Below are positions 1 through 11,452 of a stretch of 64,000 bases of DNA, piece by piece; position 1 is the first letter of the stretch, and the number at the start of each line of letters is the position of its first letter. A model generated the notes under the pieces. That model was not told the DNA's origin and searched no databases. It worked only from the letters and a program-made list of their open reading frames with translations. The DNA is from Chitinophaga tropicalis (lineage in GTDB: Bacteria; Bacteroidota; Bacteroidia; Chitinophagales; Chitinophagaceae). Made by a program: the position numbers and the translations under genes. The stretch covers positions 1 to 64,000 of the forward strand of contig NZ_WRXN01000001.1 in NCBI RefSeq assembly GCF_009758205.1, read 5' to 3'.

Positions 1-2
1 CG

Positions 3-95
3 TTCAATGCTAAGATTAAAGCCTTTAGAAATGCACTAAGGGGAGTCAGAGATGTAGAGTTTTTCCTTTACAGATTAGCCAAAATCTATGCTTAG
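3..95 (+). mobile_element. 3' end of an ISL3-like transposase (cut by window edge)
   Basis: Thirty codons followed by TAG are open to the left edge. The peptide contains NAKIKAFRNALRGVRDVEFF and ends RLAKIYA, which from memory matches the C-terminus of ISL3/ISAon1-type DDE transposases common in Bacteroidota. Only this tail is visible, so it cannot be said whether the element is intact. The stretch at about 104-128, ending TTGATCCC, could be the terminal inverted repeat, since its complement starts GGGATCAAG and ISL3 ends usually begin with GG; the partner end is outside the window. Confidence 0.55.
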
Positions 96-154
96 AATCA
101 AAATCCCCCAAGTTTTCAACTTGATCCCAGGTAAGCAATACCGACGAAAATGGA

Positions 155-191
155 AAGGGGACAAAACATCTTTATGATGATTTGTCCCCTT
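155..191 (-). terminator. Terminator of tRNA-Ser
   Basis: An 11-base perfect stem (155-165 with 181-191), extended inside by a CATC/GATG pairing, begins three bases after the 3' end of the tRNA. On the minus strand it is followed by a T-rich tract. Confidence 0.7.
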
Positions 192-194
192 CTG

Positions 195-283
195 CGGTGA
201 GAGAGGGATTCGAACCCTCGGTACAGTTTAACCCGTACGACGGTTTAGCAAACCGTTCCTTTCGGCCACTCAGGCATCTCACC
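195..283 (-). tRNA. tRNA-Ser (anticodon GCT)
   Basis: On the minus strand an 89-base cloverleaf can be folded. The acceptor GGTGAGA pairs with TCTCACC and is followed by a G discriminator. The anticodon loop TTGCTAA, closed by ACGGT/ACCGT, gives anticodon GCT. There is a long class II variable arm, and the T arm is GAGGG TTCGAAT CCCTC. It reads serine AGC/AGU codons. CCA is not encoded. It has its own promoter and terminator, so it is a single-gene unit. It lies about 70 bases from a transposase end, a common arrangement for insertions near tRNA genes. Confidence 0.95.
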
Positions 284-309
284 GAAACATTTTCCCCTGT
301 TAGGGGTTG

Positions 310-339
310 CAAAAATAGGAATTATTTTAAATAATCCAA
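310..339 (-). promoter_or_regulatory. Promoter of tRNA-Ser (TTG-N19-TATTTTTG)
   Basis: On the minus strand TTG (337-339) is followed after 19 bases by TATTTTTG (310-317). This is an exact match to the Bacteroidota primary-sigma consensus TTG / TAnnTTTG. Transcription would start near 303, about 20 bases before the mature tRNA. It serves as the reference promoter for this genome. Confidence 0.75.
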
Positions 340-449
340 AAGTAAATTCTGATAATAATATTCCCCGTCTCGCTGGGGTGTCCAGAATGTAAATTACCTA
401 TCCCGGCGACTCAGCAGTTTGCTTCCATCCTCCAAATCAATATATTAGG

Positions 450-760
450 GCGAAACGGGCTACCGGCTTTGCCAAAGACTATCTTCATGCCGGTTTTACC
501 ACTATCCGGGGCCTGGGGAATTCCGGAGATGCTGTCAAAGAAACGATTGCAGCTTATGTAGAAGAAGGGCTGAGTGTATAGGCGGCTACTATAAATGCGG
601 CGAAGGCAATAGGACAGAAAGATCAGTTGGGGTTATTAAAGCAGATGCAAAAGCAGATATTGTTATTTTTAATGGTAATCTGAAAACAGGTTTTTCTACC
701 GTATTGTTTGATATAAATATGGTTATAAAGGGAGGAAAAATCATTTATTCCCGGAACTAG
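450..760 (+). pseudogene. Collapsed amidohydrolase remnant
   Basis: Two pieces of one amidohydrolase lie back to back. The first (450-581) reads an N-terminal part containing HAGFTTIRGLGNSGDAV, typical of the strand after the first metal-binding site in imidazolonepropionase-like amidohydrolases, and ends in a TAG. The second (about 583-760) reads AATINAAKAIGQKD and then, after a frameshift near 625, IKADAKADIVIFNGN to a stop at 758-760, typical of the family C-terminus. The whole catalytic middle is missing. A deletion plus a frameshift and an in-frame stop make it non-functional. It may have decayed along with the insertion activity to its left. Confidence 0.65.
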
Positions 761-930
761 AAGGTATATTTCTTACCTTCGATGCATAAACTATCGTCTC
801 TGTACATAACTCTGCTGAGCAGGCCAGTTACTACGCCTGGAATTGTATAACTAAAGTGCATTTCTTACATGCCCTTCTCTCACTGAAACAGTGAGCAGTT
901 ATTCTATTGTTATACAAATTAAGTTTCATC

Positions 931-1455
931 ATGTTTTTTATAGAATCTGAACGGTTGAAATTATTACCGTTGACTCACGAACTATTGCTATTATTATACA
1001 GATCTGACCGGTCTGAAATGGAAAACGTACTTGGCCTTACACCTTCCCGTATGCAGGTTGATCCGCTATACCAGGAAGAAATAACAGATGCGCTTATCAA
1101 TTTCTGGCTACCTCAGACATTGGATTATCCTGACAGATATGAATGGTATACAAACTGGGAGATTATTCTGAAAGATACCAATACCTCTATAGGCGGTATA
1201 GGGTTTGCTGGTTATCCTGACGAAAATGGAGAGGCTGAAGTAGGATATATGCTGGATCAGCAGCATCAGGGACTTGGTTATGCAGCGGAGGCGCTGGAGA
1301 CTATTGTTAACTGGGCATTTACTAATAAAGAGGTAAATGTTGTTAATGCCCGTACTCCGGTAGATAATACGCCATCCAGAAAGCTGCTGGAAAAGGTTGG
1401 TTTTGCAGAGCGGGAAACAGGAGAAGGATTAGTGAAATATCAGAAGCAACGTTAA
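931..1455 (+). CDS. GNAT-family N-acetyltransferase
   Basis: A protein of 174 residues with the GNAT fold. The opening FFIESERLKLLPLT is typical of RimJ/RimL-like acetyltransferases, GYMLDQQHQGLGYAAEAL is the acetyl-CoA pyrophosphate-binding loop (QGLGYA), and the C-terminus has NTPSRKLLEKVGF. It should transfer acetyl from acetyl-CoA to an amine; the substrate cannot be told. I chose the ATG at 931 because the reading frame upstream offers only a TTG at 907 and the family usually begins with this F-x-T/S-E-R-L segment. It stands alone between the amidohydrolase remnant and a terminator. Confidence 0.85.
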   Translation: MFFIESERLKLLPLTHELLLLLYRSDRSEMENVLGLTPSRMQVDPLYQEEITDALINFWLPQTLDYPDRYEWYTNWEIILKDTNTSIGGIGFAGYPDENGEAEVGYMLDQQHQGLGYAAEALETIVNWAFTNKEVNVVNARTPVDNTPSRKLLEKVGFAERETGEGLVKYQKQR

Positions 1456-1460
1456 AGTAA

Positions 1461-1484
1461 ACAGGGGGTGTTGCCCCCTGTTTT
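1461..1484 (+). terminator. Terminator of the acetyltransferase gene
   Basis: CAGGGGG (462-468 of the kilobase, i.e. 1462-1468) pairs with CCCCCTG (1474-1480) and is followed by TTTT. It starts six bases after the stop codon. Confidence 0.75.
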
Positions 1485-1812
1485 AAAAATCTTTCCTTTT
1501 CCAATCATTAAACAATAACACAAAGGTGTTAGCACTATAGCCGTTTCCGATTATTATTTTCGTTACGTGCAATGCAAGAGATAACCTTATAGCCCTACCA
1601 TTGTAATTGTTTCCATACCGACCTTGATCTGGCTATATAGATTCATCATCATCTTATTTTTTACATTGTAACAGACCCGTTGTACCGTTAGAATAATAAG
1701 TGTTTTTATGTAAGTATCAGGACGGTGCAGAGCCGGCCCCTGTAGTCATGTCAATTATTTTTAGTTCAATATTCTGTATCACCATTTCTCGCCTAAAAGA
1801 ATATAGCCGTCT
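1485..1812 (+). other. Non-coding stretch ahead of the RHS genes
   Basis: About 330 AT-rich bases without a convincing reading frame. It must hold the promoter of the RHS pair, but I see no exact TAnnTTTG element with a TTG at the right distance, and no repeat array or RNA fold I would defend. Confidence 0.4.
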
Positions 1813-4800
1813 ATGAACAGATTAATTCTATGTGCATTGTTATGCTTTTGTTTTCTATCCCTGTCCGCACAAAATGATCTTGGTTCAATCGGACCAACCA
1901 GGGTTATTGCCCCCAATCCGGAAGCTGCAAAACTTGCCAGCTATGGCAAATATGATATCAGTTATTACACGGGGAAACCTGATATCAACATTCCTCTTTA
2001 TACTATCCAGACTTCAGACCTCTCTCTTCCGGTAAGTCTGGTCTATGAATCTACCGGACTTAGAACGGACGATCTTGCATCCTGGGCTGGCACCGGGTGG
2101 ATACTGAATGGTGTGGGCAGTATTACCAGGGTAGTAGTAGGAATGCCGGACGATTACAGTGGCGGTTATCTGACACAAAGCATTCCTTATACAGGAGCCA
2201 TCAGCCAGGACTACTATTACGCAGCAGCTTATACACATACAAAAGATACGGAGCCAGACCGTTACTATTTCAACTTTAATGGTCACTCCGGTGAGTTTAC
2301 ATTCGATACGTCTAAAAATGTATTTCAGATACCCTTAAGCGGCGTACGCATTCGCAGGGCCGGTGCAGACTTTGAGATAACCGATGAGGAAGGCATTATT
2401 TATGAGTTTAAAACAAGGGAGATGACAGCTATGATGATAAACTCTGACGTGGATTACCTACCGCAAAGCATCAGTACCTGGTGGCTGACACGGATTACAA
2501 GTGCAGATAAAAGTGACGGGATCAATTTTTATTATTCTCAGGACCCTTATGAAAAAGAGGACAAACCTAATTATTCTGCTGCATATGGTCCTAAATACAC
2601 CCTGGGTTCGACAAGCAGCGGAGCAAGTACCATTTCTCTTACAGGCAATGTTCTTGATTATTCCAGCTCTGTTATGAACAGGGAATATAGTCCATTCAGG
2701 GTTGACTCTATTACATTTAACAATGGCAAACTTGTATTTAACAGGATCAAAGACAGGCTTGACGGAGGAAGCAGCCGGCTAGGCAGTATTGATGTCTATG
2801 CTCTTGCTAATAATGTATATCAGAAGAGACGGTCATTCAACCTGCTCCACTCAAACTTTCAGTATACCGGTACTTACTATAACAACCTGGTCCTTTACTC
2901 TCAATATACAGGAAGATACCGTCTGAAGCTGACCGGGCTGGAAGAAAGGAAGGGAGATGGTACGCTTAACGGAACATATAACTTTGAATATGACGAAGCG
3001 CAACAAGTAGGCTACAGGGGCACATTGCAGCAGGATTACTGGGGCTTTTACAATGGTGCAACGATCAATGATGCAAAGCAGACCCTTATCCCAACGCAGA
3101 ATACACCGGATTATGCCTATACAGTTGGTGGGGCAGACCGTGAACCCAATGCTGATTACATGAAAGCTGGTATCCTGAAAAAGATCATCTATCCTACAGG
3201 CGGATACACTGTATTTAACTGGGAGCCTCACAAATACCTTGCATCCGGTACAACAACTGTTGATCATTCAAGCACCTGCATAGCATTTGGCAACAATTCC
3301 TCAAACGATCCGCATCCGACACAAACAATTAATCTGACTATACCAGTCAATGATCCCAGTGCAAAGATCACTGTAAATATCAGCACGTATCCACATCCCA
3401 GCAATCCTCAATACGACAATCCGGACTATCAGACAATGGAAGAAAATACGAGGCCGAATGTCAGCCTCACAAATGCGTCGACGGGCCAGGTCTTATATTC
3501 CAATGTCAACAACAATCCGCAAGGCTCAGTCAATGCTATCACAAATATCTCGCTTCCTGCCGGCAACTACATACTTACATCAAACTGCTATGCAAACAGC
3601 ACCAATGCCTATGCGAGCATTGCCGTGCAATGGCATACTGAAGAAGATGTAGAAGTGATAAAAGTAGCGGGGGGCCTGAGAATAGCTGATATCAGCAGTT
3701 ATGATCCGGATAACAAGCAGCTGACAAAAGAAAGCTATCGTTATGGTGCAAATGAAACAGGCTATGGCAAGCTCTCCATATATCCGGCCTATATGAATAC
3801 TCTTACCTACACCAAAAACTTCAAATTCTCTTATCTCAGCACCCTGGGAGTAGGCTGCAATTACGGTGTAACCTCCCGGACATTATATAAGTCAGAACCA
3901 GTGGCAACCATGAGCCTGGCTTCCGGAAGCTCCGTTACCTATACGGTGGTGACCAAATACGTAGGTGATCCACAAACCAATGCAGGTAAAAGCATATACT
4001 ATTACAGGGATATAGCAGAACTGGATATACAACGCTTCCCCACCGGTCAGACCGGCGAATATATGGTTACCAAATATGGCTGGCGCAGACCCGTGATCAG
4101 TAAAGAAGAGAATTATAAAAAAGTTGCCAGTGGCTATCAGCTCGTAAAAAGTACTGAAAACGAATACACAGAACTTGGCACCAACATCTTCCCGGTAATA
4201 AAACTGGGCTTTAAATATGAAAATGTAAGCCTGGGGTGTTTTGGTCCTGGCATTGATGACTACTATGCGGCCACTTATTATATACAGACAGCAAAAACAC
4301 AGTTGACATCCAGCAAGGTAAAGGATTATGATGCAGGTGGCACCCTGTTCCTCGAAACACAAAAAACATTTACTTACGACAGCAAATACCGCTCCTTTCC
4401 TGTTGATCAGACACTCGTTAACAGTAAGGGAGAAACGAAGAAAACAACTACGCGGTATCCTTTTGACAAGAGCACTATAGTTGGGCTTAGTACAGCAAAG
4501 ACAATAGTACTTGACACGATGGTGGCCAGGAATATACTTGCGCCTCCCATCCAGCAGGATAACTATGTGAATACAAACCTCGTGCTTCGTAAAACAGATA
4601 CTTACAAGATATGGGACGCTGCTAAAAATGTTGTAAAGGCTGATACTACTTACCTGCAGCTACTGACCAATAGCAGAGAGCCAAGAGTTGTATATGATAA
4701 CTATGATGCTAAAGGAAATATTTTGCAGCAATCCAAAAATTATGATGCTAAAGAGGTATATGTATGGGGATATAATTATCAGTATCCGGTAGCCAAGGTA

Positions 4801-5103
4801 TTGGGCAGCGATTACAATACCGTTATCAGTTTACTGGACACCAGCATTATTCAACATCCGGCCAGTGATGCCCAGTTAAGAACAGAACTGAACAAACTAC
4901 GGGTTGCGGCAAGCATGAAAAACACACAGGTATCTACCTATACTTATCTGCCTGCTGTTGGTATGACCAGCGTCACAGATCCTGCCGGAAGAACCCTTTA
5001 TTACGAGTATGACAGTATGCAGAGACTGCGTATCACGCGCGACCAGAACGGCAATATCATCCAGCAAACAGACTATCAGTACAAGACTGCTTTAACCAAT
5101 TAA
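1813..5103 (+). CDS. Exported RHS/YD-repeat-related protein (first of a pair)
   Basis: A 1096-residue protein with a Sec signal peptide (cleavage likely after LSLSAQ, about residue 20). The N-terminus ([19 protein letters not shown], then a segment on [14 protein letters not shown] and [16 protein letters not shown]) is the form seen in Bacteroidota secreted RHS-associated proteins. The C-terminal end carries a YD-type repeat ([23 protein letters not shown]). It lacks the RHS core and any toxin tip. Only 11 bases separate it from the next gene, so the two are surely co-transcribed. Such upstream partners are thought to form part of the RHS shell or its surface anchor; this is inference. No catalytic motif is visible. 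Confidence 0.75.
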   Translation: MNRLILCALLCFCFLSLSAQNDLGSIGPTRVIAPNPEAAKLASYGKYDISYYTGKPDINIPLYTIQTSDLSLPVSLVYESTGLRTDDLASWAGTGWILNGVGSITRVVVGMPDDYSGGYLTQSIPYTGAISQDYYYAAAYTHTKDTEPDRYYFNFNGHSGEFTFDTSKNVFQIPLSGVRIRRAGADFEITDEEGIIYEFKTREMTAMMINSDVDYLPQSISTWWLTRITSADKSDGINFYYSQDPYEKEDKPNYSAAYGPKYTLGSTSSGASTISLTGNVLDYSSSVMNREYSPFRVDSITFNNGKLVFNRIKDRLDGGSSRLGSIDVYALANNVYQKRRSFNLLHSNFQYTGTYYNNLVLYSQYTGRYRLKLTGLEERKGDGTLNGTYNFEYDEAQQVGYRGTLQQDYWGFYNGATINDAKQTLIPTQNTPDYAYTVGGADREPNADYMKAGILKKIIYPTGGYTVFNWEPHKYLASGTTTVDHSSTCIAFGNNSSNDPHPTQTINLTIPVNDPSAKITVNISTYPHPSNPQYDNPDYQTMEENTRPNVSLTNASTGQVLYSNVNNNPQGSVNAITNISLPAGNYILTSNCYANSTNAYASIAVQWHTEEDVEVIKVAGGLRIADISSYDPDNKQLTKESYRYGANETGYGKLSIYPAYMNTLTYTKNFKFSYLSTLGVGCNYGVTSRTLYKSEPVATMSLASGSSVTYTVVTKYVGDPQTNAGKSIYYYRDIAELDIQRFPTGQTGEYMVTKYGWRRPVISKEENYKKVASGYQLVKSTENEYTELGTNIFPVIKLGFKYENVSLGCFGPGIDDYYAATYYIQTAKTQLTSSKVKDYDAGGTLFLETQKTFTYDSKYRSFPVDQTLVNSKGETKKTTTRYPFDKSTIVGLSTAKTIVLDTMVARNILAPPIQQDNYVNTNLVLRKTDTYKIWDAAKNVVKADTTYLQLLTNSREPRVVYDNYDAKGNILQQSKNYDAKEVYVWGYNYQYPVAKVLGSDYNTVISLLDTSIIQHPASDAQLRTELNKLRVAASMKNTQVSTYTYLPAVGMTSVTDPAGRTLYYEYDSMQRLRITRDQNGNIIQQTDYQYKTALTN

Positions 5104-5114
5104 TTATCTTTTTT

Positions 5115-8100
5115 ATGCATAATATGAACTCAACACGCAGGGAGATGCAGATGATGGTGTTACTGCTGATCATATCCGGCTATGTACAGGCTCAGAACCA
5201 ACCCAATAGTTCTGTCCGCACCACGGCAACTCCTAATACCATACCTTCAGCATATACTGTTACATCCATCAATTATATACGGACATGGGAACCTGACATT
5301 CCATTAACGAATCCGGCTGCAGTTACAGCCACTACCAGGAAAGTTTCCGAGGTTAAACAAACTACCGAATATTGTGATGGCCTGGGCAGGCCCTTACAGA
5401 CGGTAACCAAAGGCATCAGTTTCCAGGGCAAAGACATGGTAGTACCTGTAGTATATGATGCCTATGGCCGGGAAACGTATAAATACCTGCCATATATACC
5501 GCAAAGTGGAAATGTGAACGATGGAAAGTTGAAGACAGATCCATTTAATGCACAATCAGTTTTTTATAAAAATGCAACACTGCTTCCTGGAGTGGCCGGA
5601 GAAAGTATCTTTTACAGCAAAACCGACTATGAAGCATCTCCGTTAAACAAGGTATTGAAAAGCTATTCAGCAGGGAACAACGGGGCCAATCATCCAGTAG
5701 AAAATCAGTCCCTTGTAAATACAGTGGCAGACTCTGTACGTATCTGGCAGCCGGGGACCGGTATTCCTGTTACCAGCAGTACTTATCCTGCCGGTACATT
5801 ATACAAGAATGCTACTATCGATGAAGCAGGTAACCAGGTTATAGAATACAAGGATAGAGAAGGCCGGCTTATCCTGAAAAAAGTACAACTACAGGCTACA
5901 TTCACTGCACATGTTGGCTGGTTATGCACTTACTATGTGTATGATGTTCTGGGAAATGTCAGCTTCGTTATACCACCACTTGCTACGGAAACAGCCATGC
6001 GCACCGGTTGGGATCTCACCCCGATTGCGGCAGAGCTCTGCTTTCGGTATCAGTATGATGAACGTAATCGTCTGATAATAAAAAAAGTACCTGGAGCAGG
6101 CAGGGTGTTCCTGGTATATGACGTCCGCGACAGAGTGGCATTTACACAGGATTCCGTACAGCGGGCCAAATCGCCTATGGAGTGGCTGGTTACATTCTAT
6201 GACAATATTAACCGGCCTGTAATGACAGCCATCTACACAGGTACTTCTACAAGAGAAGCGTTACAAGCAAATCTCAATACTGCAACCACTTCTACACAGG
6301 CTATTTCCTACGAGTTTCCGGCTCAGACGGACCTGACCTTATATTCTTATGATGGCAGCAGTAGCTACAAAGCAACTAATTCTATTACTATGCTGAATGG
6401 TTTTGAATCTTCTACAGGAGCAGCATTTGCCGCTGAAATCGATGCTGCTGCTACAGGGGGCACTACGACCATTACCGCTACTAACGCCCTGCCGGGTATC
6501 CAGGTTTCAGCGCTGACGCCACTCACATATACTTACTATGACAGCTACGACTATACGGGAGTACTTGCATTTGTAAGTGGAGATGTTTCCAAACCACAGG
6601 CTGCAGATACACTATACCCGGAAGCGCTGCCTGCTGCATATAGCCAGATTACCAAAGGCGCCGTAACCGGCAGTAAGGTCAGAGTACTTGATACAAACAA
6701 ATGGCTGACCACTACTACCTACTATAACGATAAGGGGCGACCGATCCAGGTTGTCAGTGAAAATCATACAGGTGGAAAAGATATTCTGACCACTCTGTAC
6801 AGCTTTAATGGCACGGTACTGAGCACCTATCTGCGTCATCAGAACCCCAGAAGCTCTACTTCCCAGATCACCCAACTTACAAGCATGACTTACGATCATG
6901 GCGGACGGCTGATGGCTATTAAGAAACGGCTGAATGATGACCCCAGTATTGAAAAAACGATCGTTGCCAATACTTACGATGAGTTAGGTCAGCTGAAACT
7001 GAAACGCCTGGGAGTAACCGGTACCTCTACCCAGCTCGATTCATTAAGCTATACATATAACATCCGGGGATGGATAACCGGTATCAATAAAACATTCGTT
7101 AACACTACCAACAGTACTATTAACTGGTTCGGACAGGAGTTGAACTACGACTATGGTTTTGTAAGCAATCAATTCAATGGCAACCTTGCCGGGATAAAAT
7201 GGAAAAGCAGATCAGATGGGATTGCGCGTGCATATGGATATTCCTATGATAAGATCAATCGCCTGACTACGGCAGACTTTACACAACAAAATACTGCCGG
7301 GGCTGCATGGACACAGGACAGCAAGAATTTTTCTGTCAGTAACCTTGCGTATGATGCTAACGGCAATATTAAATCTATGACACAGAAAGGTATGATAGGC
7401 ACTGCTATCTCTACCATTGACCAGCTAACCTATACCTACCAGGCAAACAGCAATAAACTGCTGGCGGTGGCTGACCCCAGCAATACTGTCACTGCAAAAC
7501 TGGGCGACTTCATTAACGGCGCCAATACAGGTAATGACTACTCCTATAACGGTAACGGCAGTCTGCTCATGGACCTGAATAAAGGGATCAGCAGCATTAC
7601 CTACAATCATCTTAACCTTCCTTCGGTCATTACGTTTACAGGAAAAGGATCCATTACTTATCAGTATGATGCGGCTGGCAATAAATTAAAAAAGACTATA
7701 ACTGATAATACCGTAACCCCTGTCCGTACAATAGTAACAGACTATATCAACGGCATAGTGTACAGGCAGGATACGCTTGAAGTAATGTCACACGAAGAAG
7801 GCCGCATACGGCCTGTATATGTTTCCGGACAACCGGTGAAGTATGCCTTTGACTATTTTGAGAAAGATCATCTGGGTAACGTGAGGCTGGTAATAACCGA
7901 CCAGACAGACCTGAGCATGTATACCGCTACAATGGAAACAGCGGCAGCTGCAACTGAAACAGCATTGTTCAGTAATGTAGAAGAAACACGTGCAGAGAAA
8001 CCTTCCGGATATCCTGAGGATCGGAACAAGCCCACAAATGCAGCTGTTGCCAAACTGAATGCCAGGTCCGGAGGGAAAAAGATAGGTCCGTCTCTGGTAT

Positions 8101-9572
8101 TGCGAGTAATGGCTGGCGATAGCATACAGATAAATGCAAATGCCTTTTATAAATCCGAAGGCCCCAAAGACAATGCAAAAGAGCCGCCAGTAGAAGATAT
8201 GCTTGCCGGTCTGATTCAGGCATTTGGAGGAACTGATGTTAAAAACGCACATGCCACAGGCGGCAATAACAGCACGCCATTCAATAGTGATTTTTATAAT
8301 AATAATTACCAACGTTTAAAAGAAAAATCACCGGAAACGAACAAAGCAGACCGTCCAAAAGCCTACCTTAACTTTGTTTTATTTGATGATAACTTTAAAT
8401 TAGTTGAAGGCAACAGTGGCGTACGCCAGCTGAAAGCTACTCCCGATGAATTGCAGGAACTGAAAGTAGACAAGATGCCGATTCAGAAAAATGGTTTTCT
8501 GTATGTCTACACAAGCAACGAAACAGCCCAGGACGTCTATTTTGATAATGTAAGCCTGGCACTGGCCAGCGGCCCGGTATTGGAAGAAACGCATTATTAT
8601 CCTTTTGGGCTTGCGATGGCGGGCATCTCTTCCAATGCCCTGAAAGGAACTAATTATGCCGCCAACAGGATGAAATATAATGGCAAAGAATTACAAAGCG
8701 AAGAGTTTAAGGATGGCAGCGGATTAGAATGGTACGCCTATGGCGCCAGAATGTATGATCCCCAGATAGGGAGATTCTTCACGCAGGACAGATTTGCGGA
8801 AAAATATCAGCTGCTATCTCCATATCAATATGGCGCCAACAATCCAGTCAATATTATTGATTCTAATGGGGACAGTATCATCCTTGTAATAGCCAGCCAG
8901 GTGCTGAATCAGCAAACCGGGCAATATGATTTTAAAGAAACTACGTATCATTATGGACAGGATGAAAACGGTATTACCGGCTTCGTGGACAGCAACGGAT
9001 CTTTATATACCGGCGATAATAAATTTGCCGCACAGGTAACCAAAGCACTTTCAGACCTGGAAACAGGAGGTCAAACAGGTAAAAAGTTAGTAGCTGATCT
9101 TAGTGACCTGAATACCAATATGAGTGTACAGATTGCTCAGGGGCCTTCAAACGGAGCGGACAGACAAAATGGAAGATATGTACACTGGAATCCGGCCTCT
9201 CTTACTTCTGCTCCTGATGAGAAAGGCAACACTAACAGGCCTGCCTTTATAGGATTAGCGCATGAAATGGCTCATGTACGTGATGTATGGAACAACACGA
9301 TCAACAGGAATACCTGGAAAACCGTTACCGATCCCAACGGGGCTCCTGAAGCTATTCCTAATGCTGAACTATATTCTACACATATTGAGAACCTGATCCG
9401 TGCAGAAAACAATGTTCCCCTCAGAGCCTTCTACGGAGTGGATGCCAATGGCAACGGAGACTCATCAACAAGGTTACTAAAAGCGGGCACCAGGCAAAGC
9501 CTGTATTATGACGCTGCCGGCAATACCAATTATAAAATGTTAAGTAAAAAACAGATACCATATAATTATTAA
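5115..9572 (+). CDS. RHS polymorphic toxin with C-terminal M91-like zinc metallopeptidase domain
   Basis: A 1485-residue exported protein with a signal peptide ending near GYVQAQ. After a DUF6443-type N-terminus ([15 protein letters not shown]) come many YD repeats, then the RHS core ending [14 protein letters not shown] at about residues 1214-1227. The shell-closing motif is followed by a variable tip of about 230 residues. The tip contains HEMAH (H1383, E1384, H1387), a zinc-protease HExxH, and further on [18 protein letters not shown], both features of M91 (NleD-like) effector domains as I recall them. The expected activity is cleavage of a target-cell protein after delivery. A small lipoprotein follows 10 bases downstream and may be the partner. 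The ATG at 5124 is an alternative start. Confidence 0.82.
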   Translation: MHNMNSTRREMQMMVLLLIISGYVQAQNQPNSSVRTTATPNTIPSAYTVTSINYIRTWEPDIPLTNPAAVTATTRKVSEVKQTTEYCDGLGRPLQTVTKGISFQGKDMVVPVVYDAYGRETYKYLPYIPQSGNVNDGKLKTDPFNAQSVFYKNATLLPGVAGESIFYSKTDYEASPLNKVLKSYSAGNNGANHPVENQSLVNTVADSVRIWQPGTGIPVTSSTYPAGTLYKNATIDEAGNQVIEYKDREGRLILKKVQLQATFTAHVGWLCTYYVYDVLGNVSFVIPPLATETAMRTGWDLTPIAAELCFRYQYDERNRLIIKKVPGAGRVFLVYDVRDRVAFTQDSVQRAKSPMEWLVTFYDNINRPVMTAIYTGTSTREALQANLNTATTSTQAISYEFPAQTDLTLYSYDGSSSYKATNSITMLNGFESSTGAAFAAEIDAAATGGTTTITATNALPGIQVSALTPLTYTYYDSYDYTGVLAFVSGDVSKPQAADTLYPEALPAAYSQITKGAVTGSKVRVLDTNKWLTTTTYYNDKGRPIQVVSENHTGGKDILTTLYSFNGTVLSTYLRHQNPRSSTSQITQLTSMTYDHGGRLMAIKKRLNDDPSIEKTIVANTYDELGQLKLKRLGVTGTSTQLDSLSYTYNIRGWITGINKTFVNTTNSTINWFGQELNYDYGFVSNQFNGNLAGIKWKSRSDGIARAYGYSYDKINRLTTADFTQQNTAGAAWTQDSKNFSVSNLAYDANGNIKSMTQKGMIGTAISTIDQLTYTYQANSNKLLAVADPSNTVTAKLGDFINGANTGNDYSYNGNGSLLMDLNKGISSITYNHLNLPSVITFTGKGSITYQYDAAGNKLKKTITDNTVTPVRTIVTDYINGIVYRQDTLEVMSHEEGRIRPVYVSGQPVKYAFDYFEKDHLGNVRLVITDQTDLSMYTATMETAAAATETALFSNVEETRAEKPSGYPEDRNKPTNAAVAKLNARSGGKKIGPSLVLRVMAGDSIQINANAFYKSEGPKDNAKEPPVEDMLAGLIQAFGGTDVKNAHATGGNNSTPFNSDFYNNNYQRLKEKSPETNKADRPKAYLNFVLFDDNFKLVEGNSGVRQLKATPDELQELKVDKMPIQKNGFLYVYTSNETAQDVYFDNVSLALASGPVLEETHYYPFGLAMAGISSNALKGTNYAANRMKYNGKELQSEEFKDGSGLEWYAYGARMYDPQIGRFFTQDRFAEKYQLLSPYQYGANNPVNIIDSNGDSIILVIASQVLNQQTGQYDFKETTYHYGQDENGITGFVDSNGSLYTGDNKFAAQVTKALSDLETGGQTGKKLVADLSDLNTNMSVQIAQGPSNGADRQNGRYVHWNPASLTSAPDEKGNTNRPAFIGLAHEMAHVRDVWNNTINRNTWKTVTDPNGAPEAIPNAELYSTHIENLIRAENNVPLRAFYGVDANGNGDSSTRLLKAGTRQSLYYDAAGNTNYKMLSKKQIPYNY

Positions 9573-9582
9573 TATTGCGGTT

Positions 9583-10095
9583 ATGAGAGTATTATCAGTC
9601 GTTCTATTACTTACACTACTGCTCAGTGCCTGTAAAACAGATAGTTTTACCACCATATCAAAGCAAATGGAAGTGTCCTGTTCTGTTAAAAACAGTGCAT
9701 GGAAAGGAAAAACCTTCCATGACATCCGTATGCAGGTATTTAAGACCGGCCATCTTAACTCCCTGGTCAGGGATATTGATACCCTGCATATGCTTCAGTC
9801 ATATGCCATTGAGTCAGGCACTTATTCCGTTATGATATGGACATCAAAGGGTAGCCTTAGCTATACTTATAACAGGGGTGTGTTAAATTATGGTGAGACC
9901 AACCTGTTTACCCAAAAAACGGTTGAGTTGGTACAAAACTGGGACACTGCCGGCATAAGAGAAGAAGAAAATATCAATGCTCATGAAATTCCTGAACAAC
10001 ATATTACCGGCATTGAACTAATAAGGAAAGGTAATAAGAACCAGGTGCATTGTATCCGGTTCAAAAGATTCTATAATCTTCAAAGAGACCGTTAG
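9583..10095 (+). CDS. Small lipoprotein, possible partner or immunity protein of the RHS toxin
   Basis: A 170-residue protein with a lipoprotein signal (LLLTLLLSACK, lipidated Cys at residue 17). No known domain is recognised. The mature part is mostly beta-strand-like with conserved-looking aromatic residues and a basic C-terminus. It starts 10 bases after the RHS toxin gene and ends before a strong terminator, so it belongs to the same transcript. In polymorphic toxin loci the gene in this position is usually the immunity gene. A lipidated envelope protein is unusual against a protease expected to act in the cytosol, so an accessory or surface role is also possible. Confidence 0.6.
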   Translation: MRVLSVVLLLTLLLSACKTDSFTTISKQMEVSCSVKNSAWKGKTFHDIRMQVFKTGHLNSLVRDIDTLHMLQSYAIESGTYSVMIWTSKGSLSYTYNRGVLNYGETNLFTQKTVELVQNWDTAGIREEENINAHEIPEQHITGIELIRKGNKNQVHCIRFKRFYNLQRDR

Positions 10096-10114
10096 CTAAA
10101 AAATGATATTGTAA

Positions 10115-10148
10115 CGAGGGTGTCTTATTTATTCATAAGACACCCTCG
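10115..10148. terminator. Bidirectional terminator between the RHS operon and rarA
   Basis: A 13-base perfect stem (10115-10127 with 10136-10148) and an 8-base loop lie between two convergent genes. A T-rich tract follows on the plus strand. It can end both transcripts. Confidence 0.8.
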
Positions 10149-10170
10149 CTTTATTCTGGCTGGAATGATC

Positions 10171-11430
10171 TTAATACCCATACTTCTCTTTCCACAATCC
10201 CCTCAGGTATTTCCTCAACTCATCTTCCCTGGCATTCTTACCGGGATCATAGAGCTTCAACCCTTTGATCTCATCAGGGAGATATTCCTGCGGAGAGAAG
10301 TTCCCTTCAAAGTCATGGGAATATTCATATCCTTTATTATACCCGAGATTTTTCATCAGTTTGGTAGGTGCATTACGTATGTGCATAGGCACCGGCAGAT
10401 CTCCTGTTTGTTTAACAGTAGAAAGTGCATTGTTGACAGCCATATAGGAGGCATTACTCTTGGGGGAAGATGCCAGATAAGTAGTACACTGTGAAAGAAT
10501 GATCCTGGCTTCCGGATAGCCTATCATTGTCACCGCCTGGAAGCAGCTGGTAGCCAGCAGGAGTGCGTTCGGATTGGCATTTCCAATATCTTCAGAAGCA
10601 GAGATCAGCAAACGGCGGGCAATGAACTTCACATCTTCACCTCCTTCTATCATGCGGGCAAGATAATAGACCGCTGCATTGGGATCACTTCCACGGATGG
10701 ATTTGATAAAAGCAGAAATGATATCATAATGCTGCTCGCCCGATTTATCGTAGATAGCTACCCGTTGCTGCGCAATATCCATCACCTTCTGATCTGTTAC
10801 CACAATGGGCTTCTCATTCTGCAGCGTATTCACCACCAGCTCAAAGAGATTGAGCAGCTTACGTGCATCTCCGCCGGAGATATTGAATAATGCCGAGGTT
10901 TCTTTTAATTCTATCTCCCTGCTGCCAAGCCATTCATCGCGGGTCATTGCCTGCTGCAGTAACAGGAGCAGTTCCGGCTCTCCCAATGGTTTCAGTACAT
11001 ACACCTGGCAACGGGACAACAATGCCGCATTTACTTCGAATGACGGGTTCTCTGTGGTAGCGCCTATCAGTGTGATAATGCCTTTTTCCACCGCTCCGAG
11101 AAGAGCGTCCTGCTGGGATTTATTGAACCGGTGTATCTCATCTATAAATAATACAGCATGGCCTTGTTTACGGGCAACATCAATTACCTCTCTTACCTCT
11201 TTTACTCCGGCGGCAATAGCGCTGAGGGTATAAAAAGGAACTTCCAGTGTATGTGCGATAATGTTGGCGATAGTGGTCTTTCCCACCCCCGGAGGGCCCC
11301 ATAGGATCATGGAAGGTATCTTTCCCTGCCTGATGGCTGTACGTAAGATACTGTCCTTACCAGTCAGGTGTTCCTGTCCCACCAGCTCATCCAGGGTCTC
11401 CGGTCTAAGTCTCTCTGCTAATGGTTCCAT
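10171..11430 (-). CDS. rarA: Replication-associated recombination protein A (RarA/MgsA)
   Basis: A 419-residue AAA+ ATPase of the clamp-loader-like RarA family, which acts at stalled replication forks. The Walker A GPPGVGKT is at residues 45-52, Walker B LFIDEIHRF at about 94-102, and the sensor 1 region IGATTENPSFEVN follows. The C-terminal part (DPNAAVYYLARMIEGGEDVKFIARRL and NPNALLLA) is the tetramerisation domain typical of MgsA. The length is normal for the family. It is the second gene of a likely two-gene unit: the membrane-protein gene upstream ends 22 bases before its ATG. Confidence 0.95.
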   Translation of the reverse strand: MEPLAERLRPETLDELVGQEHLTGKDSILRTAIRQGKIPSMILWGPPGVGKTTIANIIAHTLEVPFYTLSAIAAGVKEVREVIDVARKQGHAVLFIDEIHRFNKSQQDALLGAVEKGIITLIGATTENPSFEVNAALLSRCQVYVLKPLGEPELLLLLQQAMTRDEWLGSREIELKETSALFNISGGDARKLLNLFELVVNTLQNEKPIVVTDQKVMDIAQQRVAIYDKSGEQHYDIISAFIKSIRGSDPNAAVYYLARMIEGGEDVKFIARRLLISASEDIGNANPNALLLATSCFQAVTMIGYPEARIILSQCTTYLASSPKSNASYMAVNNALSTVKQTGDLPVPMHIRNAPTKLMKNLGYNKGYEYSHDFEGNFSPQEYLPDEIKGLKLYDPGKNAREDELRKYLRGLWKEKYGY

Positions 11431-11452
11431 AAATATCGTTTAGTAAATAAAG

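Noticed and set aside
871..900. CTCACT/AGTGAG hairpin before the acetyltransferase gene
   Set aside because: Six bases of stem, no T tract, no sign of a riboswitch; not supported as a functional element.
907..930. TTG starts that lengthen genes (907, 14280, 18916, 20237, 24401, 27944, 29049, 36502, 59358)
   Set aside because: In each case a later ATG or GTG gives a better signal peptide or family start, and at several the TTG lies inside a -7 or -33 element.
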